Assembly (NCBI GenBank): GCA_937884975.1
Contig: CAKZZS010000033.1
Location: forward strand, 1 to 64,000
Direction of reading: 5' to 3'
DNA: 64,000 bases
From: an uncultured Clostridia bacterium
GTDB lineage: Bacteria; Bacillota; Clostridia; Oscillospirales; Acutalibacteraceae
The notes below the pieces were generated by a model. It made no database searches. It was given only the letters and a program-made list of their open reading frames with translations, and was not told the origin of the DNA. Positions 34,106 through 42,881 of this stretch are shown in pieces (position 1 is the stretch's first letter; every line of letters starts with the position of its first letter). Both the position numbers and the translations under genes were made by a program.

Positions 34106-35719
34106 TTATTTACCTCCGTTAAGCAGTTCAAAGTTCTTCTTATTGGAATTATAAAGCTCCTTGAATACCGCAAAGTTTTTGTCGTAAAGAACCTTCTTGG
34201 AGAAATCGGGCTGGAAGCTCTTTGCCGCAGGGACAAGCGTTTTTGCGTCCGCAAGGTCCTTGATGATTCCGACGCCTGCTGAAATTACGCAAGCCGCGCC
34301 GACCGCGCCGACATTCTGTGGAGAAGCAACCGTTTCAATAATTCTGCCCGTGCAGTCTGCAAGCATCTGGCAGGTAATATCCGAAAGCGCGCCGCCTCCT
34401 ACGAAGCGAATTGTGGTTGATGTTGAAATTTTCTTGTCCTGGGTTTCAAGCATCCAGCGAAGGTGGTAGCATACGCCCTCCATTACCGCGCGGATAAGCT
34501 CGCTCTTTCCTGTTTCAAGGCTTATGTTAAAGAACATTCCCTTTGCGTTCGGGTCCTCAAACGGACAGCGGTTTCCGTGAAGCCAGGGGGTGAAGATTAC
34601 TCCGCCGGCTCCCGGAGGAACGGTGTCGACTACAGCCATCATATAGTCGTAGAGGTTTGAATAAACAACCTCCATATCCGCCTTGCCGTGCTTAAGGTTA
34701 TGCTGTTTATTAAGATAAATGTCAATTTCATCAAGCGCGAGGTGATCCTTAACCCATTCTGCGCATTTGCCTGCGGTTTCCATTTCCGCAAAGTAGTTGT
34801 AGTAACCCGGTCTTGCGCCGACAATTGCGGCTATCATTGAGGAGGTGTCAACAATGCTCTTTTCGACAACGGTTGAAACCCAGCCCGACGTGCCCTGATA
34901 AATATGGGTGTCGCCCGGCATTGTGCTTCCTGCGCCGACGCCTATGAGCGATGCGTCTCCGCCGCCGCCGAATACAGCCGTACCCTCCGCGAGTCCTAAT
35001 TCGTCAGCCGCCTTCTTTGTAAGCGAGCCTACGCGGTCGGTTGATTTGACTATGGGAGCAAGGTGATCCATATTGATGCCTATCATCTTGCACATCTCGG
35101 GACTCCAGGTATTCTTCTTTATATCATAAATCATGGTCGAGAATGCAGAGTCATGAGTCATAATGAATTCGCCTGTCATTCTCGTTATGAGATATTCCTT
35201 TACGTCAAGCCACTTATAAGTCTTTTTGAAATTCTGCGGCTCGTGCTTTTCAACCCATTTGTATTTCCATACGGGGTCCTTAACGCTTAAAGGCGCCGCG
35301 CCGGTAATCATAAGGGATTTGAGAACCTTCTGCGCATTGCCGCCGGCAATTCTCGGCGGTTTGCCCATGCACTCCCTCATCTCTTCTCTTGCGCGCTGGT
35401 CCATATAGCTGAATGCCGGGCGGACTGCGTTTCCGTCCTTGTCAACCATTACAACGCCCTGCATCTGGGAGCAGAAGGAAATGCCCGAAATATCCCCCGC
35501 CTTGACCTTAACCTTTTTCATTATGTCCTTGGTGGTCTTGCACATTGCCTCCCACCATTCGTCGGGGTGCTGCTCTGCGCCGCCGCCCTCAACAACATAA
35601 AGATTATAGCCCTCGCTTTCGGCTGCGAGAAGCTCAATTTTATCACTTATTTCGAAAAGGCAGGTTTTAACACCCGTTGTTCCGATATCGTAAGCGATGG
35701 CATAAATTGATTTAACCAT
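34106..35719 (-). CDS. FGGY-family carbohydrate kinase (xylulokinase-like)
   Basis: A 537-residue cytoplasmic sugar kinase. The N-terminal phosphate-binding strand reads IAYDIGTTGVKTCLFE (about residues 7-22). The second nucleotide-binding segment has QGTSGWVST and the C-terminal FGGY signature region includes FVGGGALSDITCQMLADCTG. Family members phosphorylate xylulose, ribulose, glycerol, fuculose and similar polyols or ketoses, and the substrate cannot be read from the sequence. GGAGG lies 8 bases before the ATG. It lies between a TetR regulator and a lipoprotein, facing an aminotransferase-aldolase-transporter operon. Confidence 0.92.
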   Translation of the reverse strand: MVKSIYAIAYDIGTTGVKTCLFEISDKIELLAAESEGYNLYVVEGGGAEQHPDEWWEAMCKTTKDIMKKVKVKAGDISGISFCSQMQGVVMVDKDGNAVRPAFSYMDQRAREEMRECMGKPPRIAGGNAQKVLKSLMITGAAPLSVKDPVWKYKWVEKHEPQNFKKTYKWLDVKEYLITRMTGEFIMTHDSAFSTMIYDIKKNTWSPEMCKMIGINMDHLAPIVKSTDRVGSLTKKAADELGLAEGTAVFGGGGDASLIGVGAGSTMPGDTHIYQGTSGWVSTVVEKSIVDTSSMIAAIVGARPGYYNYFAEMETAGKCAEWVKDHLALDEIDIYLNKQHNLKHGKADMEVVYSNLYDYMMAVVDTVPPGAGGVIFTPWLHGNRCPFEDPNAKGMFFNISLETGKSELIRAVMEGVCYHLRWMLETQDKKISTSTTIRFVGGGALSDITCQMLADCTGRIIETVASPQNVGAVGAACVISAGVGIIKDLADAKTLVPAAKSFQPDFSKKVLYDKNFAVFKELYNSNKKNFELLNGGK

Positions 35720-35736
35720 AATCCGTCCTCCGTATG

Positions 35737-36402
35737 TTATTTGTATTTAAATGCCGATTTAATAAACTTTAACATCTGCTCAACTACAAAATCGTCACGC
35801 TCAAAAATGTTTTCGCCCGTAAAGAGCTTGAAGCGTTCGCAGTAGTATTCGCACGAATATGAAAACTGAAGCGTCATAAACAGGTTGTCAAGCATAAACG
35901 CCGCCATACCCGTGTCAAGGTCGGGCCTTATTTCACCCGTCTTTTTGCCTTGCTCAATAGCTTCTTTATAAACGGACGCCGAAACGCCCTCCATAGCCTC
36001 CGAAAGCTGACGGGCAAGGGCGTCGTCGTTTTCGCCCGTTATTTCGTTATAGAGCTTTATGAGCTTGCCCTGGGTTCTTGAAAAATCCTGAAGCTCACGG
36101 ATAATTCTTTCAACCTTTATGAGTACGTCAACATCTTCGGCAAGAAGCGAGCGAAGAACATTGTCAATTCTCTCAATACCGTGATGAACAACTGTCAGGA
36201 ACAAATCCTGCTTGTTTTCGAAATATTTGTAAATCGAGCCGACGCTTATACCGGCTGCCTTTGCAATAGCGCTGACGTTTGTGTTTTCATACCCGTTGAG
36301 CGCAAATTCGTCGGTTGCGCACTGAAGAATGCGATTTCTCTTTTCTTTGGGTATATTGTCAAACGTCTGCTTGTGGCGGTCCTTGAAACCCAAATCCTCC
36401 AT
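35737..36402 (-). CDS. TetR/AcrR-family transcriptional regulator
   Basis: A 221-residue regulator. The N-terminal helix-turn-helix is clear: RILQCATDEFALNGYENTNV, then AIAKAAGISVGSIYKYFENK with the family YxYF pattern (about 20-65). The C-terminal ligand domain is unassigned. The ATG at 36402 is chosen with AGAGG upstream; an ATG at 36432 with AAGGA five bases before it is a real alternative. Divergent orientation and a palindrome in the facing promoter suggest it controls the neighbouring catabolic genes and probably senses the substrate. Confidence 0.9.
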   Translation of the reverse strand: MEDLGFKDRHKQTFDNIPKEKRNRILQCATDEFALNGYENTNVSAIAKAAGISVGSIYKYFENKQDLFLTVVHHGIERIDNVLRSLLAEDVDVLIKVERIIRELQDFSRTQGKLIKLYNEITGENDDALARQLSEAMEGVSASVYKEAIEQGKKTGEIRPDLDTGMAAFMLDNLFMTLQFSYSCEYYCERFKLFTGENIFERDDFVVEQMLKFIKSAFKYK

Positions 36403-36497
36403 AAAGCCTACCTCTTGAATACAGTTTTCCATAATAATCCTTATATATTTTAACACATTATACAAATTATACAAGATTTTTTTACAAAAAAAGAGAA

Positions 36498-36525
36498 TTG
36501 ACAATATGTTTTTTTGTGATATAAT
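36498..36525 (+). promoter_or_regulatory. Promoter of the aminotransferase-aldolase operon
   Basis: Consensus TTGACA (36498-36503), 16-base spacer, consensus TATAAT (36520-36525). It precedes the start codon by 72 bases. Confidence 0.85.
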
Positions 36526-36530
36526 GTGAG

Positions 36531-36546
36531 GTGAATATAAATTCAC
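36531..36546. promoter_or_regulatory. Palindrome over the transcription start, candidate TetR operator
   Basis: GTGAATATAAATTCAC is a perfect 6-bp inverted repeat around ATAA. It starts 5 bases after the -10 box, where a bound repressor would block the polymerase. The adjacent divergent gene encodes a TetR protein. Confidence 0.55.
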
Positions 36547-36597
36547 TTTCGTCATTTCGGTGGATTTAATCAAAAATTTTTACGGAGGTAATTTGAA

Positions 36598-38082
36598 ATG
36601 GACACAAGATTCGCTATTTCCGAATACCGTGACGCGGCTGAAGTCAACAGAAAGCTTGACGAGCTTATTAAAAAGCCTATTTATACGGTAACGGATGAAG
36701 CTCTTAAGGATTATGTTGAGAATTATTTTGAAAAGAAGTGCGCTTCGTCAAAAAAGATGATTGAAGAAGCAAAGGCAATCATTCCCGGCGGCGTTCAGCA
36801 TAACCTTGCTTTCAACTATCCCTTCCCCCTTGTTATCACAAAGGCAGAGGGCGCATATCTTTACGATATTGACGGCAATAAGTACTACGATTTCCTTCAG
36901 GCAGGCGGTCCGACAGTTCTCGGCTCAAATCCTCCCGAGGTTCGTGAGCAGGTTATTGACCTTCTTAACACCTGCGGTCCTTCAACCGGACTTTTCCACG
37001 AGTTTGAGTACAAGCTTGCAAAGAAGGTTTCCGATTCCGTTGAGACGGTTCAGATGCTCCGTATGCAGGCTTCGGGTACAGAGGCTTGTATGACGGCGGT
37101 TCGTGTTGCCCGTCTTGCAACAAAGAAAAAGAACATCCTTAAGATGGGCGGCGCTTATCACGGCTGGTCAGATCAGCTCGGTTACGGCATCCGTGTTCCC
37201 GGTTCGAAATTCACCCAGGCTCACGGCGTTCCGCTCTATATCTTCAAGCACACCCAGGAATTCTTCCCCGGCGACCTTGAGGATCTTGAGAGAAAGCTCT
37301 TCCTCAACCAGTTCCGCGGCGGCACGGCGGCTGTATTTATTGAGCCCGTAGGTCCCGAAAGCGGTACTACTCCCACAAGCGCTGAATTCATTAAGGGCGT
37401 TGAAAGACTTTGCCGTAAGTACGGTTCCCTTCTTGTATTCGATGAGGTTGTTACAGGCTTCCGTATCGGTATGTCCTGCGCTCAGGGTTACTTCGGAGTA
37501 TCCCCCGACCTTACAATATTTGGTAAGGTTATCGGCGGCGGCTACCCGGCAGCAGGCGCTATCGGCGGTAAGAAGGAATATATGCAGTATCTCGGCGCAG
37601 GCCTTGACGCTACAGGTAATAAGAAGATTCATAAGGCATTTACGGGCGGTACTCTTTCGGCTAACCCGCTTACCTGCTGTGCAGGTTACTTCACTCTTGA
37701 AGAAATCGACAGGCAGAACGCTTGCCAGAAGGCAGGACTTATGGGCGACAGAATGAGAGAGGGTCTCCAGAAGCTTATCGATAAGCACGGACTTCCCTTC
37801 GTAACCTGGAATGAAGGCTCTATCTGCCACCTTGAGACAGTCGGCACGCTCCACTTCTCCATCAACTGGAAGAAGCCGTGGACTATCCCCGGAGTTCTTG
37901 ACGCAACAGGCGAGAGAAAAGACGTTATGACTCATATGGGCGCCGCTTACACTGCTGAAGGCGTTATCACTCTTGCAGGCAGCCGTCTTTACACATCAGC
38001 AGCTTATGACGAGAAGATGATAGACGACGCTCTTTCAAGATTCGATAAGGTATTTGAAAAGGTTGCTCTTAAAGAGGACTAA
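36598..38082 (+). CDS. Class III (GSA-like) PLP-dependent aminotransferase
   Basis: A 494-residue fold-type I enzyme. PLP-lysine K310 lies in IFGKVIGGGYPAAGA, and the phosphate-binding and cofactor-aspartate region reads LLVFDEVVTGFRIG. The opening IPGGVQHNL and YLYDIDGNKYYDFLQAGGP resemble glutamate-1-semialdehyde aminomutase. It is 60-70 residues longer than GSA-AM, with an extra N-terminal helix region, and no haem genes are nearby. It heads an operon with a class II aldolase and a sugar transporter, so an amino sugar or amino acid-derived substrate, or an amino donor step in sugar catabolism, is more likely. GGAGG precedes the ATG. Codon use (GGT, CGT, CTT) suggests high expression. Confidence 0.88.
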   Translation: MDTRFAISEYRDAAEVNRKLDELIKKPIYTVTDEALKDYVENYFEKKCASSKKMIEEAKAIIPGGVQHNLAFNYPFPLVITKAEGAYLYDIDGNKYYDFLQAGGPTVLGSNPPEVREQVIDLLNTCGPSTGLFHEFEYKLAKKVSDSVETVQMLRMQASGTEACMTAVRVARLATKKKNILKMGGAYHGWSDQLGYGIRVPGSKFTQAHGVPLYIFKHTQEFFPGDLEDLERKLFLNQFRGGTAAVFIEPVGPESGTTPTSAEFIKGVERLCRKYGSLLVFDEVVTGFRIGMSCAQGYFGVSPDLTIFGKVIGGGYPAAGAIGGKKEYMQYLGAGLDATGNKKIHKAFTGGTLSANPLTCCAGYFTLEEIDRQNACQKAGLMGDRMREGLQKLIDKHGLPFVTWNEGSICHLETVGTLHFSINWKKPWTIPGVLDATGERKDVMTHMGAAYTAEGVITLAGSRLYTSAAYDEKMIDDALSRFDKVFEKVALKED

Positions 38083-38147
38083 TAATAACAACTGAAATAT
38101 GGGAGGATGTTTCCTCCCATATCTTTTCTGAAAGAAACGGTGATTTT

Positions 38148-39371
38148 ATGGATATAATGGAAGCTAAAGAATTAGTCGTCAGAGCAGGCAAAGAGGTTGT
38201 CGCTTCGGGCCTTATTGCAAGAACCTGGGGCAATATTTCCTGCAGAATTGACGACAAGCAGTTTGTAATCACTCCCAGCGGAAAACCCTATGAAACCCTT
38301 ACGCCTGATGAAATAGTTCTCGTAAATATTGAGGACTGCTCTTATGACGGCGACGTAAAGCCGTCGAGCGAAAAGGGTATTCACGCCGAGGCTTACAAAC
38401 TTCGTCCCGAGGTTAATTTCGTTATTCATACGCATCAGAAAATCGCGTCGGTTGTCAGCGCTCTGGGTCTGGATATAAACAATGTCACCGGCAAGAGCAA
38501 GGACGTTATCGGAGACTACGTTCCCGTCGGTTCGTACGGACTTCCCGGAACGGGTAAGCTTCGCAAGGGCGTTGTTGAGGCGATTTTACGCTCGGACTCA
38601 AAGGCGGTCATTATGGCGCATCACGGCGCTCTTTGCATGGGTACGGATTACGATGACGCATTTGCGGTTGCGCGTGAATTAGAGGTTGTATGCGAAGGCT
38701 TTATACGCAATAAATACGAAGCCGTTACGGGCGCGGTTGCTTCCGGACTTGACAGCGTGGCTTCATACGTTGCCGAAAAATTTGTCAAAAAGGCTTCGTC
38801 CGTTCCCGAGGTTGCCCCCTGCAAATCGGAGCGTGACGGCGAGGCGTTCAACATTTCCCTTATCGACGGCGACGGCGAGGTAACAAGGGTCGACATAAAA
38901 ACCGGAGACATTATTTCAAATAAAGACTCCGCACCCGAGACAACGGAGCTTCACCGACAGGTCTATAAAAAGCGTAAGGACGTAAACTTTATTGTTCATA
39001 CAAAGACTCCCGATGTGGTTGCTGTTTCAAAGCTCGGCAGGACAATGAAACCGTTGCTTGACGACTTTGCGCAGCTTTGCGGCGCAACGGTCAGACACGC
39101 AGCCTTTGACGCAAACAACACTCTTAAGACAAGCAAAAAGGTTGTTAAGGCTCTTAAGGGCAGGAACGCAGTCTTGCTTGACAATAACGGCGCTCTTTGC
39201 GTTTCGTCAAGTGAATATGACGCGACTGCGGTAGAAATCGTTATGGATAAGGGCTGCCGCACAGAGGTTGGCGCAAGGCTGTTTGACATAGTCAAGCCCA
39301 TTAGCCCCATTGAAACAAGACTTATGAGATTTGTTTATCTCAAGAAGTATTCAAAGCAGGCGAAGAAATAA
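38148..39371 (+). CDS. Tandem class II aldolase/adducin-domain protein
   Basis: A 407-residue protein with two class II aldolase domains. Domain 1 (about 3-200) keeps the zinc ligands HTH (VIHTHQK, about residue 91) and the later His pair (MAHHGALCMG, about 156), so it should cleave a sugar phosphate or its acid between two carbons. Domain 2 (about 225-400) is recognisable by IVHTKTPDVVAVSKLG and LLDNNGALCVSS, but the second zinc histidine is Lys and the later histidine is Asn. It is therefore likely non-catalytic and structural or regulatory. The ATG at 38148 could be replaced by the one at 38157. It is 65 bases after the aminotransferase. Confidence 0.88.
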   Translation: MDIMEAKELVVRAGKEVVASGLIARTWGNISCRIDDKQFVITPSGKPYETLTPDEIVLVNIEDCSYDGDVKPSSEKGIHAEAYKLRPEVNFVIHTHQKIASVVSALGLDINNVTGKSKDVIGDYVPVGSYGLPGTGKLRKGVVEAILRSDSKAVIMAHHGALCMGTDYDDAFAVARELEVVCEGFIRNKYEAVTGAVASGLDSVASYVAEKFVKKASSVPEVAPCKSERDGEAFNISLIDGDGEVTRVDIKTGDIISNKDSAPETTELHRQVYKKRKDVNFIVHTKTPDVVAVSKLGRTMKPLLDDFAQLCGATVRHAAFDANNTLKTSKKVVKALKGRNAVLLDNNGALCVSSSEYDATAVEIVMDKGCRTEVGARLFDIVKPISPIETRLMRFVYLKKYSKQAKK

Positions 39372-39388
39372 TAGAAAAATAAATGTAA

Positions 39389-39415
39389 AAAGGCGGCTGA
39401 AAAGTCGCCTTTTTG
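39389..39415 (+). terminator. Terminator after the aldolase gene
   Basis: AAAAAGGCG and CGCCTTTTT form a 9-bp stem around GCTGAAAAGT, ending in a T-run. Confidence 0.8.
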
Positions 39416-39419
39416 TTTC

Positions 39420-39493
39420 GTAGGGGATGACGACCTCGGCATCCCACGGATAACATCTGACTTAAACGGGTCGTCGAGGACGCCGACCCCTAC
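39420..39493. repeat. Imperfect inverted-repeat intergenic element
   Basis: A 74-base element with perfect 7-bp termini GTAGGGG/CCCCTAC. An internal partial palindrome is centred on CCTCG (39433-39437) opposite CGAGG (39474-39478). It is GC-rich against its AT-rich surroundings and contains no ORF. It resembles the GTAGGGG-ended small dispersed repeats found between genes in many gut Clostridia, but only one copy occurs in this window. Confidence 0.6.
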
Positions 39494-39566
39494 AATAATA
39501 TATTGCCCTATTATAAAAAGTGTGGTAAAATATTTTCGGATTTATTTTTTGCTTTGGGGGATGAAC

Positions 39567-41987
39567 ATGGCTATAAAAGAAAAGGTAGTCAACACCTTGT
39601 CAAATGTCAAAACCTATTGGCGCAGACCGCCTGAAGGCAGGTATATGACCTTTAAGGAAATCGGTGCATACGCTTTCGGCGGAATAGGTGCGTATTTCAT
39701 AATTCAGTTAGGCTCGACGCTTATAGTAAGTACAACGAATATCATTGTAAGCACAGCTATAGGAATCGGTCCAAAGCACTCATACATAATCTATTTGCTG
39801 GCGACAATTCTGAACATCCCCCTGACGGGAATCAGGGCGAATATGGTCGACAATACCAGAGGTAAGGGCGGAAAATACAGACCTTATCTTCTTTCAATGG
39901 GTATACCTACGGCTTTAATTGCGCTTGTTTATGTGTGGTTTCCTTATGACTTGATGAAGGAATTGTTCCCGGGTCAGATTTTCGGATATGACAAGGGCTA
40001 TTGGATAAAATTTGCGGTTGTATTCATTTGTAACCTCGGGCTTCATTTCTTCTTCTTCTTTTTCAAAGACGCTTACGAAAACCTTATTCACGTTCTTTCT
40101 CCAAATACCCAGGAGAGAACCGATGTGCTCGCGGTAAAGGCTGTTGTTTATTCGCTCGCTCCGTCAATAATGAATATCGTAACCCCCATTATTGCCGACG
40201 TTGTTTCAAATGGAAATCAGACGGACATTCGCGTATACCAATATACATATCCGGTTTATGCGGTTATCGGTATTGCTCTTACCATTGTTGTATGGGCAAA
40301 CACAAAGGAAAAAATTGTTCAGGCAAAGACGCATACGATTCAGGTTCGTTTTACGGATGCGCTCAGGGAGGTTGCCAAAAACAAGTATTTCTGGATTATC
40401 GCTCTTGCAGGTTGGCTCGGATTTCTTGAGCTTGCCTACAGCAATATTCTTCTCTATTCGCAGAGCTACGGCAAAACGGCAAGCGGTACGACTTACGGTA
40501 TTGCGTGGACTGTAATCGGCAACGCCTCTCTTTGGGGAATGCTTTTTGCTCCGTTCTTTATCAAGCGCTTCGGCAAAAAGGCAGTGCTTGTCACCGTAAA
40601 TCTTATGAATGTTGTGTGCATTCTTCTTATGCTTGTCAATTTCCGTTCGTTCTGGTGGCTTGTGTTCTGTGTATGGGTCAATTACCTTTTCGGCTCTGTT
40701 GAGCAGATTACAACCCCTGCAATTCAGGCGGATATACGAGATTATCAGCAGTACAAATCGGGCGAAAGAATTGACGGTATGTTTGCGGCGGTTGCGACCA
40801 TAGGCAATACCGTTACGCTTGCAACATCATTTGTACTTCCTGCAATTCAGGAAAAATTCGGCATTTACGAGGGTAACGGGTATGAAAAGCCGTTTGACAT
40901 TCTTGACGTCAAAACGGGCGACCCGAATTTGCTTTACAAATTTATGCCTGCGCTTATAATTATGGCGGCAGTCGGAGCATTTTTGAATGTTGTTCCGTAT
41001 TTCTTCTACGATTTTACGGAGAAAAAGCAGAAAAGCATAATCCGCGTACTGAAAGTCAGGGCTTTGTTTGAGGACTATTCAAACGGTGCGCTCAGTGACG
41101 AAAACCTTGTTGAAGCAATTGAGCTTATAAACGATGCGCGCGAAAAGGCCGGCGTGGAATATGTCGAAGCCGATAAGAAAAAGTACAGGAGTATAAAGGA
41201 TAAGCAGGAACGCAAGGCGGCTAGAAAGGAATACAAAGAGAGCCTTGAGCTTAACGAAGAAATTGATATTTCACGCTTCGTCTGCGAGGAGCTTGACAAG
41301 TTCAATTCAGGCGAAAAGACGGGCGAGCTTAAGGAATATTCAACTGTTTACAAGGCAGGGCTTGATGGAATAAAGGCGCTTGATATGAATGAAATCAAAG
41401 CCGAAAAACAGGCTGCAAAGGCTATGCCGAACACCACCGCTTCCGAAAAGGCGAGTCGCAAGGCAATGATAGAAATTGCAAATGGTAAGAAAACTGCTCT
41501 TAAGGCGTACAATAAATATTATAACGGCAAACAGGATTTTGTTGAACCCGATGTGGCAGTGCTTGAGAAGTGCTTTGAGAAAGAGGACGCAATTACCGAA
41601 AAGATTTCCGAGCTTTATACGGAGCGCAAACGTCTTAAAAAAGAGGGCGAAAAGGAAGCTTTCGCAAAGATTAAAGAGGAAATCAAGGTTCAGCAGGCTG
41701 CTCTTAAAGAGGCGACTAAAGAAAGCAAAAAAGAAATGGACCGCCAGGCTTATTTCAACCGAGCCGCAAAGATTTACTGCACGGCAAGGCGCGTACTTGC
41801 CCAGGAAGAGAATTACAGACGCTATGACGAAATAGCGGCAATGTATGATGAAGCTACCGCAAGGGTTGAAGAGGCGAAGAAAACGCGAGAGGCTGAACAG
41901 GCGCGACTTGACGAAGCGGATAGACTGCTTAAAGAACAGCTTAAAGCCGAAAAAGAAGCAAAGAAAAACAGTAAGAAAAACAAATAA
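39567..41987 (+). CDS. GPH/MelB-type sugar:cation symporter with a long charged C-terminal domain
   Basis: An 806-residue membrane transporter. Residues 1 to about 490 hold twelve transmembrane segments of the glycoside-pentoside-hexuronide branch of the MFS, including the characteristic ADIRDYQQYKSGERIDGMF segment (about 386-404). The remaining 310 residues are cytoplasmic, rich in Lys, Glu and Ala, with long predicted coiled coils and a basic end (KKNSKKNK). Typical GPH transporters are 450-500 residues. The ATG at 39567 is chosen because GGGGG lies 8 bases upstream. It is separated from the aldolase by a terminator and a repeat but is likely part of the same catabolic locus. Confidence 0.88.
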   Translation: MAIKEKVVNTLSNVKTYWRRPPEGRYMTFKEIGAYAFGGIGAYFIIQLGSTLIVSTTNIIVSTAIGIGPKHSYIIYLLATILNIPLTGIRANMVDNTRGKGGKYRPYLLSMGIPTALIALVYVWFPYDLMKELFPGQIFGYDKGYWIKFAVVFICNLGLHFFFFFFKDAYENLIHVLSPNTQERTDVLAVKAVVYSLAPSIMNIVTPIIADVVSNGNQTDIRVYQYTYPVYAVIGIALTIVVWANTKEKIVQAKTHTIQVRFTDALREVAKNKYFWIIALAGWLGFLELAYSNILLYSQSYGKTASGTTYGIAWTVIGNASLWGMLFAPFFIKRFGKKAVLVTVNLMNVVCILLMLVNFRSFWWLVFCVWVNYLFGSVEQITTPAIQADIRDYQQYKSGERIDGMFAAVATIGNTVTLATSFVLPAIQEKFGIYEGNGYEKPFDILDVKTGDPNLLYKFMPALIIMAAVGAFLNVVPYFFYDFTEKKQKSIIRVLKVRALFEDYSNGALSDENLVEAIELINDAREKAGVEYVEADKKKYRSIKDKQERKAARKEYKESLELNEEIDISRFVCEELDKFNSGEKTGELKEYSTVYKAGLDGIKALDMNEIKAEKQAAKAMPNTTASEKASRKAMIEIANGKKTALKAYNKYYNGKQDFVEPDVAVLEKCFEKEDAITEKISELYTERKRLKKEGEKEAFAKIKEEIKVQQAALKEATKESKKEMDRQAYFNRAAKIYCTARRVLAQEENYRRYDEIAAMYDEATARVEEAKKTREAEQARLDEADRLLKEQLKAEKEAKKNSKKNK

Positions 41988-42004
41988 CAAAAAATAAAAC
42001 AGGC

Positions 42005-42040
42005 AGGCGACCGAAGGCGAAAGGTTGCCTGTCTTTTTTA
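42005..42040 (+). terminator. Terminator after the transporter gene
   Basis: GGCAGGCGACC pairs with GGTTGCCTGTC (two G-T pairs), followed by TTTTTT. Confidence 0.85.
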
Positions 42041-42087
42041 TGGTCCGGAAAAGATTTGTATAACACTGTGGGGAACGTCGAATACTG

Positions 42088-42117
42088 TTGACAAAGCTTG
42101 ATGCATTGTGATAAAAT
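42088..42117 (+). promoter_or_regulatory. Promoter of the nucleotidyltransferase operon
   Basis: TTGACA (42088-42093), 18-base spacer, TAAAAT (42112-42117). Transcription would begin near 42124. Confidence 0.7.
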
Positions 42118-42158
42118 ATAACGACTATGGAATATTATACTCATTTGGGGCGAAAGAA

Positions 42159-42881
42159 ATGCTCGGAATAATTCTCGCGGGCGGAAACGGCACCCGTTTT
42201 GCCGGAAAAGGCTGCTGTAAACCGCTTCTTCAGATTAACGGAAAATACCTTATAGAATACGCTTTGGACAACCTTATTTCAATGAAGGTGGACAAGGCTC
42301 TTGTGGTTGTCGGAAAATATGAAGCGGATATAAAGGCGGCTCTCGGCGACTCGTACAGAGGCGTTGAAATCGGTTACGCCGTTCAGGACGCGCCAATGGG
42401 CTGTATCCACGCGCTTTACTGCGCTTTGCCCTATTGGAAGGGTGAAACGGTTCTGCTTTTCCTCGGCGATGAAATCTTCTGCGACTTTGACGCCACTGCC
42501 GTTTCAAAAATCGGTGACGCCGATTTTGCGTGCGGTTATACGGTTGCGGAAAACGAAGAATCCGTTAAGGAAAACTATTCCATCTATTGCGCCGGAAAGA
42601 GTAACAGACTTGTGCGCTGTGAGGAAAAGGCGACTATTGTTCATAATAATAAAAAGGGCACGGGCTTTTGTATTTTCAATTCCGCCTGCATAAGGCTTCT
42701 TAAGGAGCGCTACGCTTATGCCGGCGACCATTTCGTTTCCTTAAGCGACTATATGAACAACCTTATTGCCGACGGCAAAAAGGGACTTGCAATTGAAATT
42801 GCAAGGGAAGAAATCAATATCAATACGACTCAAAAGCTTCAGTACGCAAAGAAACTGTTTGGAAAAAGGACTGAAAAATGA
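42159..42881 (+). CDS. Sugar/alcohol-phosphate nucleotidyltransferase
   Basis: A 240-residue GT-A-fold nucleotidyltransferase. LGIILAGGNGTRFAGKGCCKPLL is the NTP-binding P-loop-like signature at the N-terminus, and LLFLGDEIFCDFD supplies the metal-binding aspartate. It could activate a hexose-1-phosphate, phosphocholine or a related headgroup with UTP, dTTP or CTP. The specificity is not readable. The ATG at 42159 is chosen because the fold begins there; an in-frame GTG at 42108 overlaps the promoter and would precede the transcript. It overlaps the next radical SAM gene by 4 bases. Confidence 0.85.
   Translation: MLGIILAGGNGTRFAGKGCCKPLLQINGKYLIEYALDNLISMKVDKALVVVGKYEADIKAALGDSYRGVEIGYAVQDAPMGCIHALYCALPYWKGETVLLFLGDEIFCDFDATAVSKIGDADFACGYTVAENEESVKENYSIYCAGKSNRLVRCEEKATIVHNNKKGTGFCIFNSACIRLLKERYAYAGDHFVSLSDYMNNLIADGKKGLAIEIAREEININTTQKLQYAKKLFGKRTEK

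Noticed and set aside
36598..38082. Assignment of the aminotransferase as glutamate-1-semialdehyde aminomutase (hemL)
   Set aside because: It is longer, has no haem genes nearby, and is linked to aldolase, kinase and sugar transporter.
42108..42158. Upstream GTG start for the nucleotidyltransferase
   Set aside because: It overlaps the -10 region and precedes the likely transcription start; the conserved fold starts at 42159.
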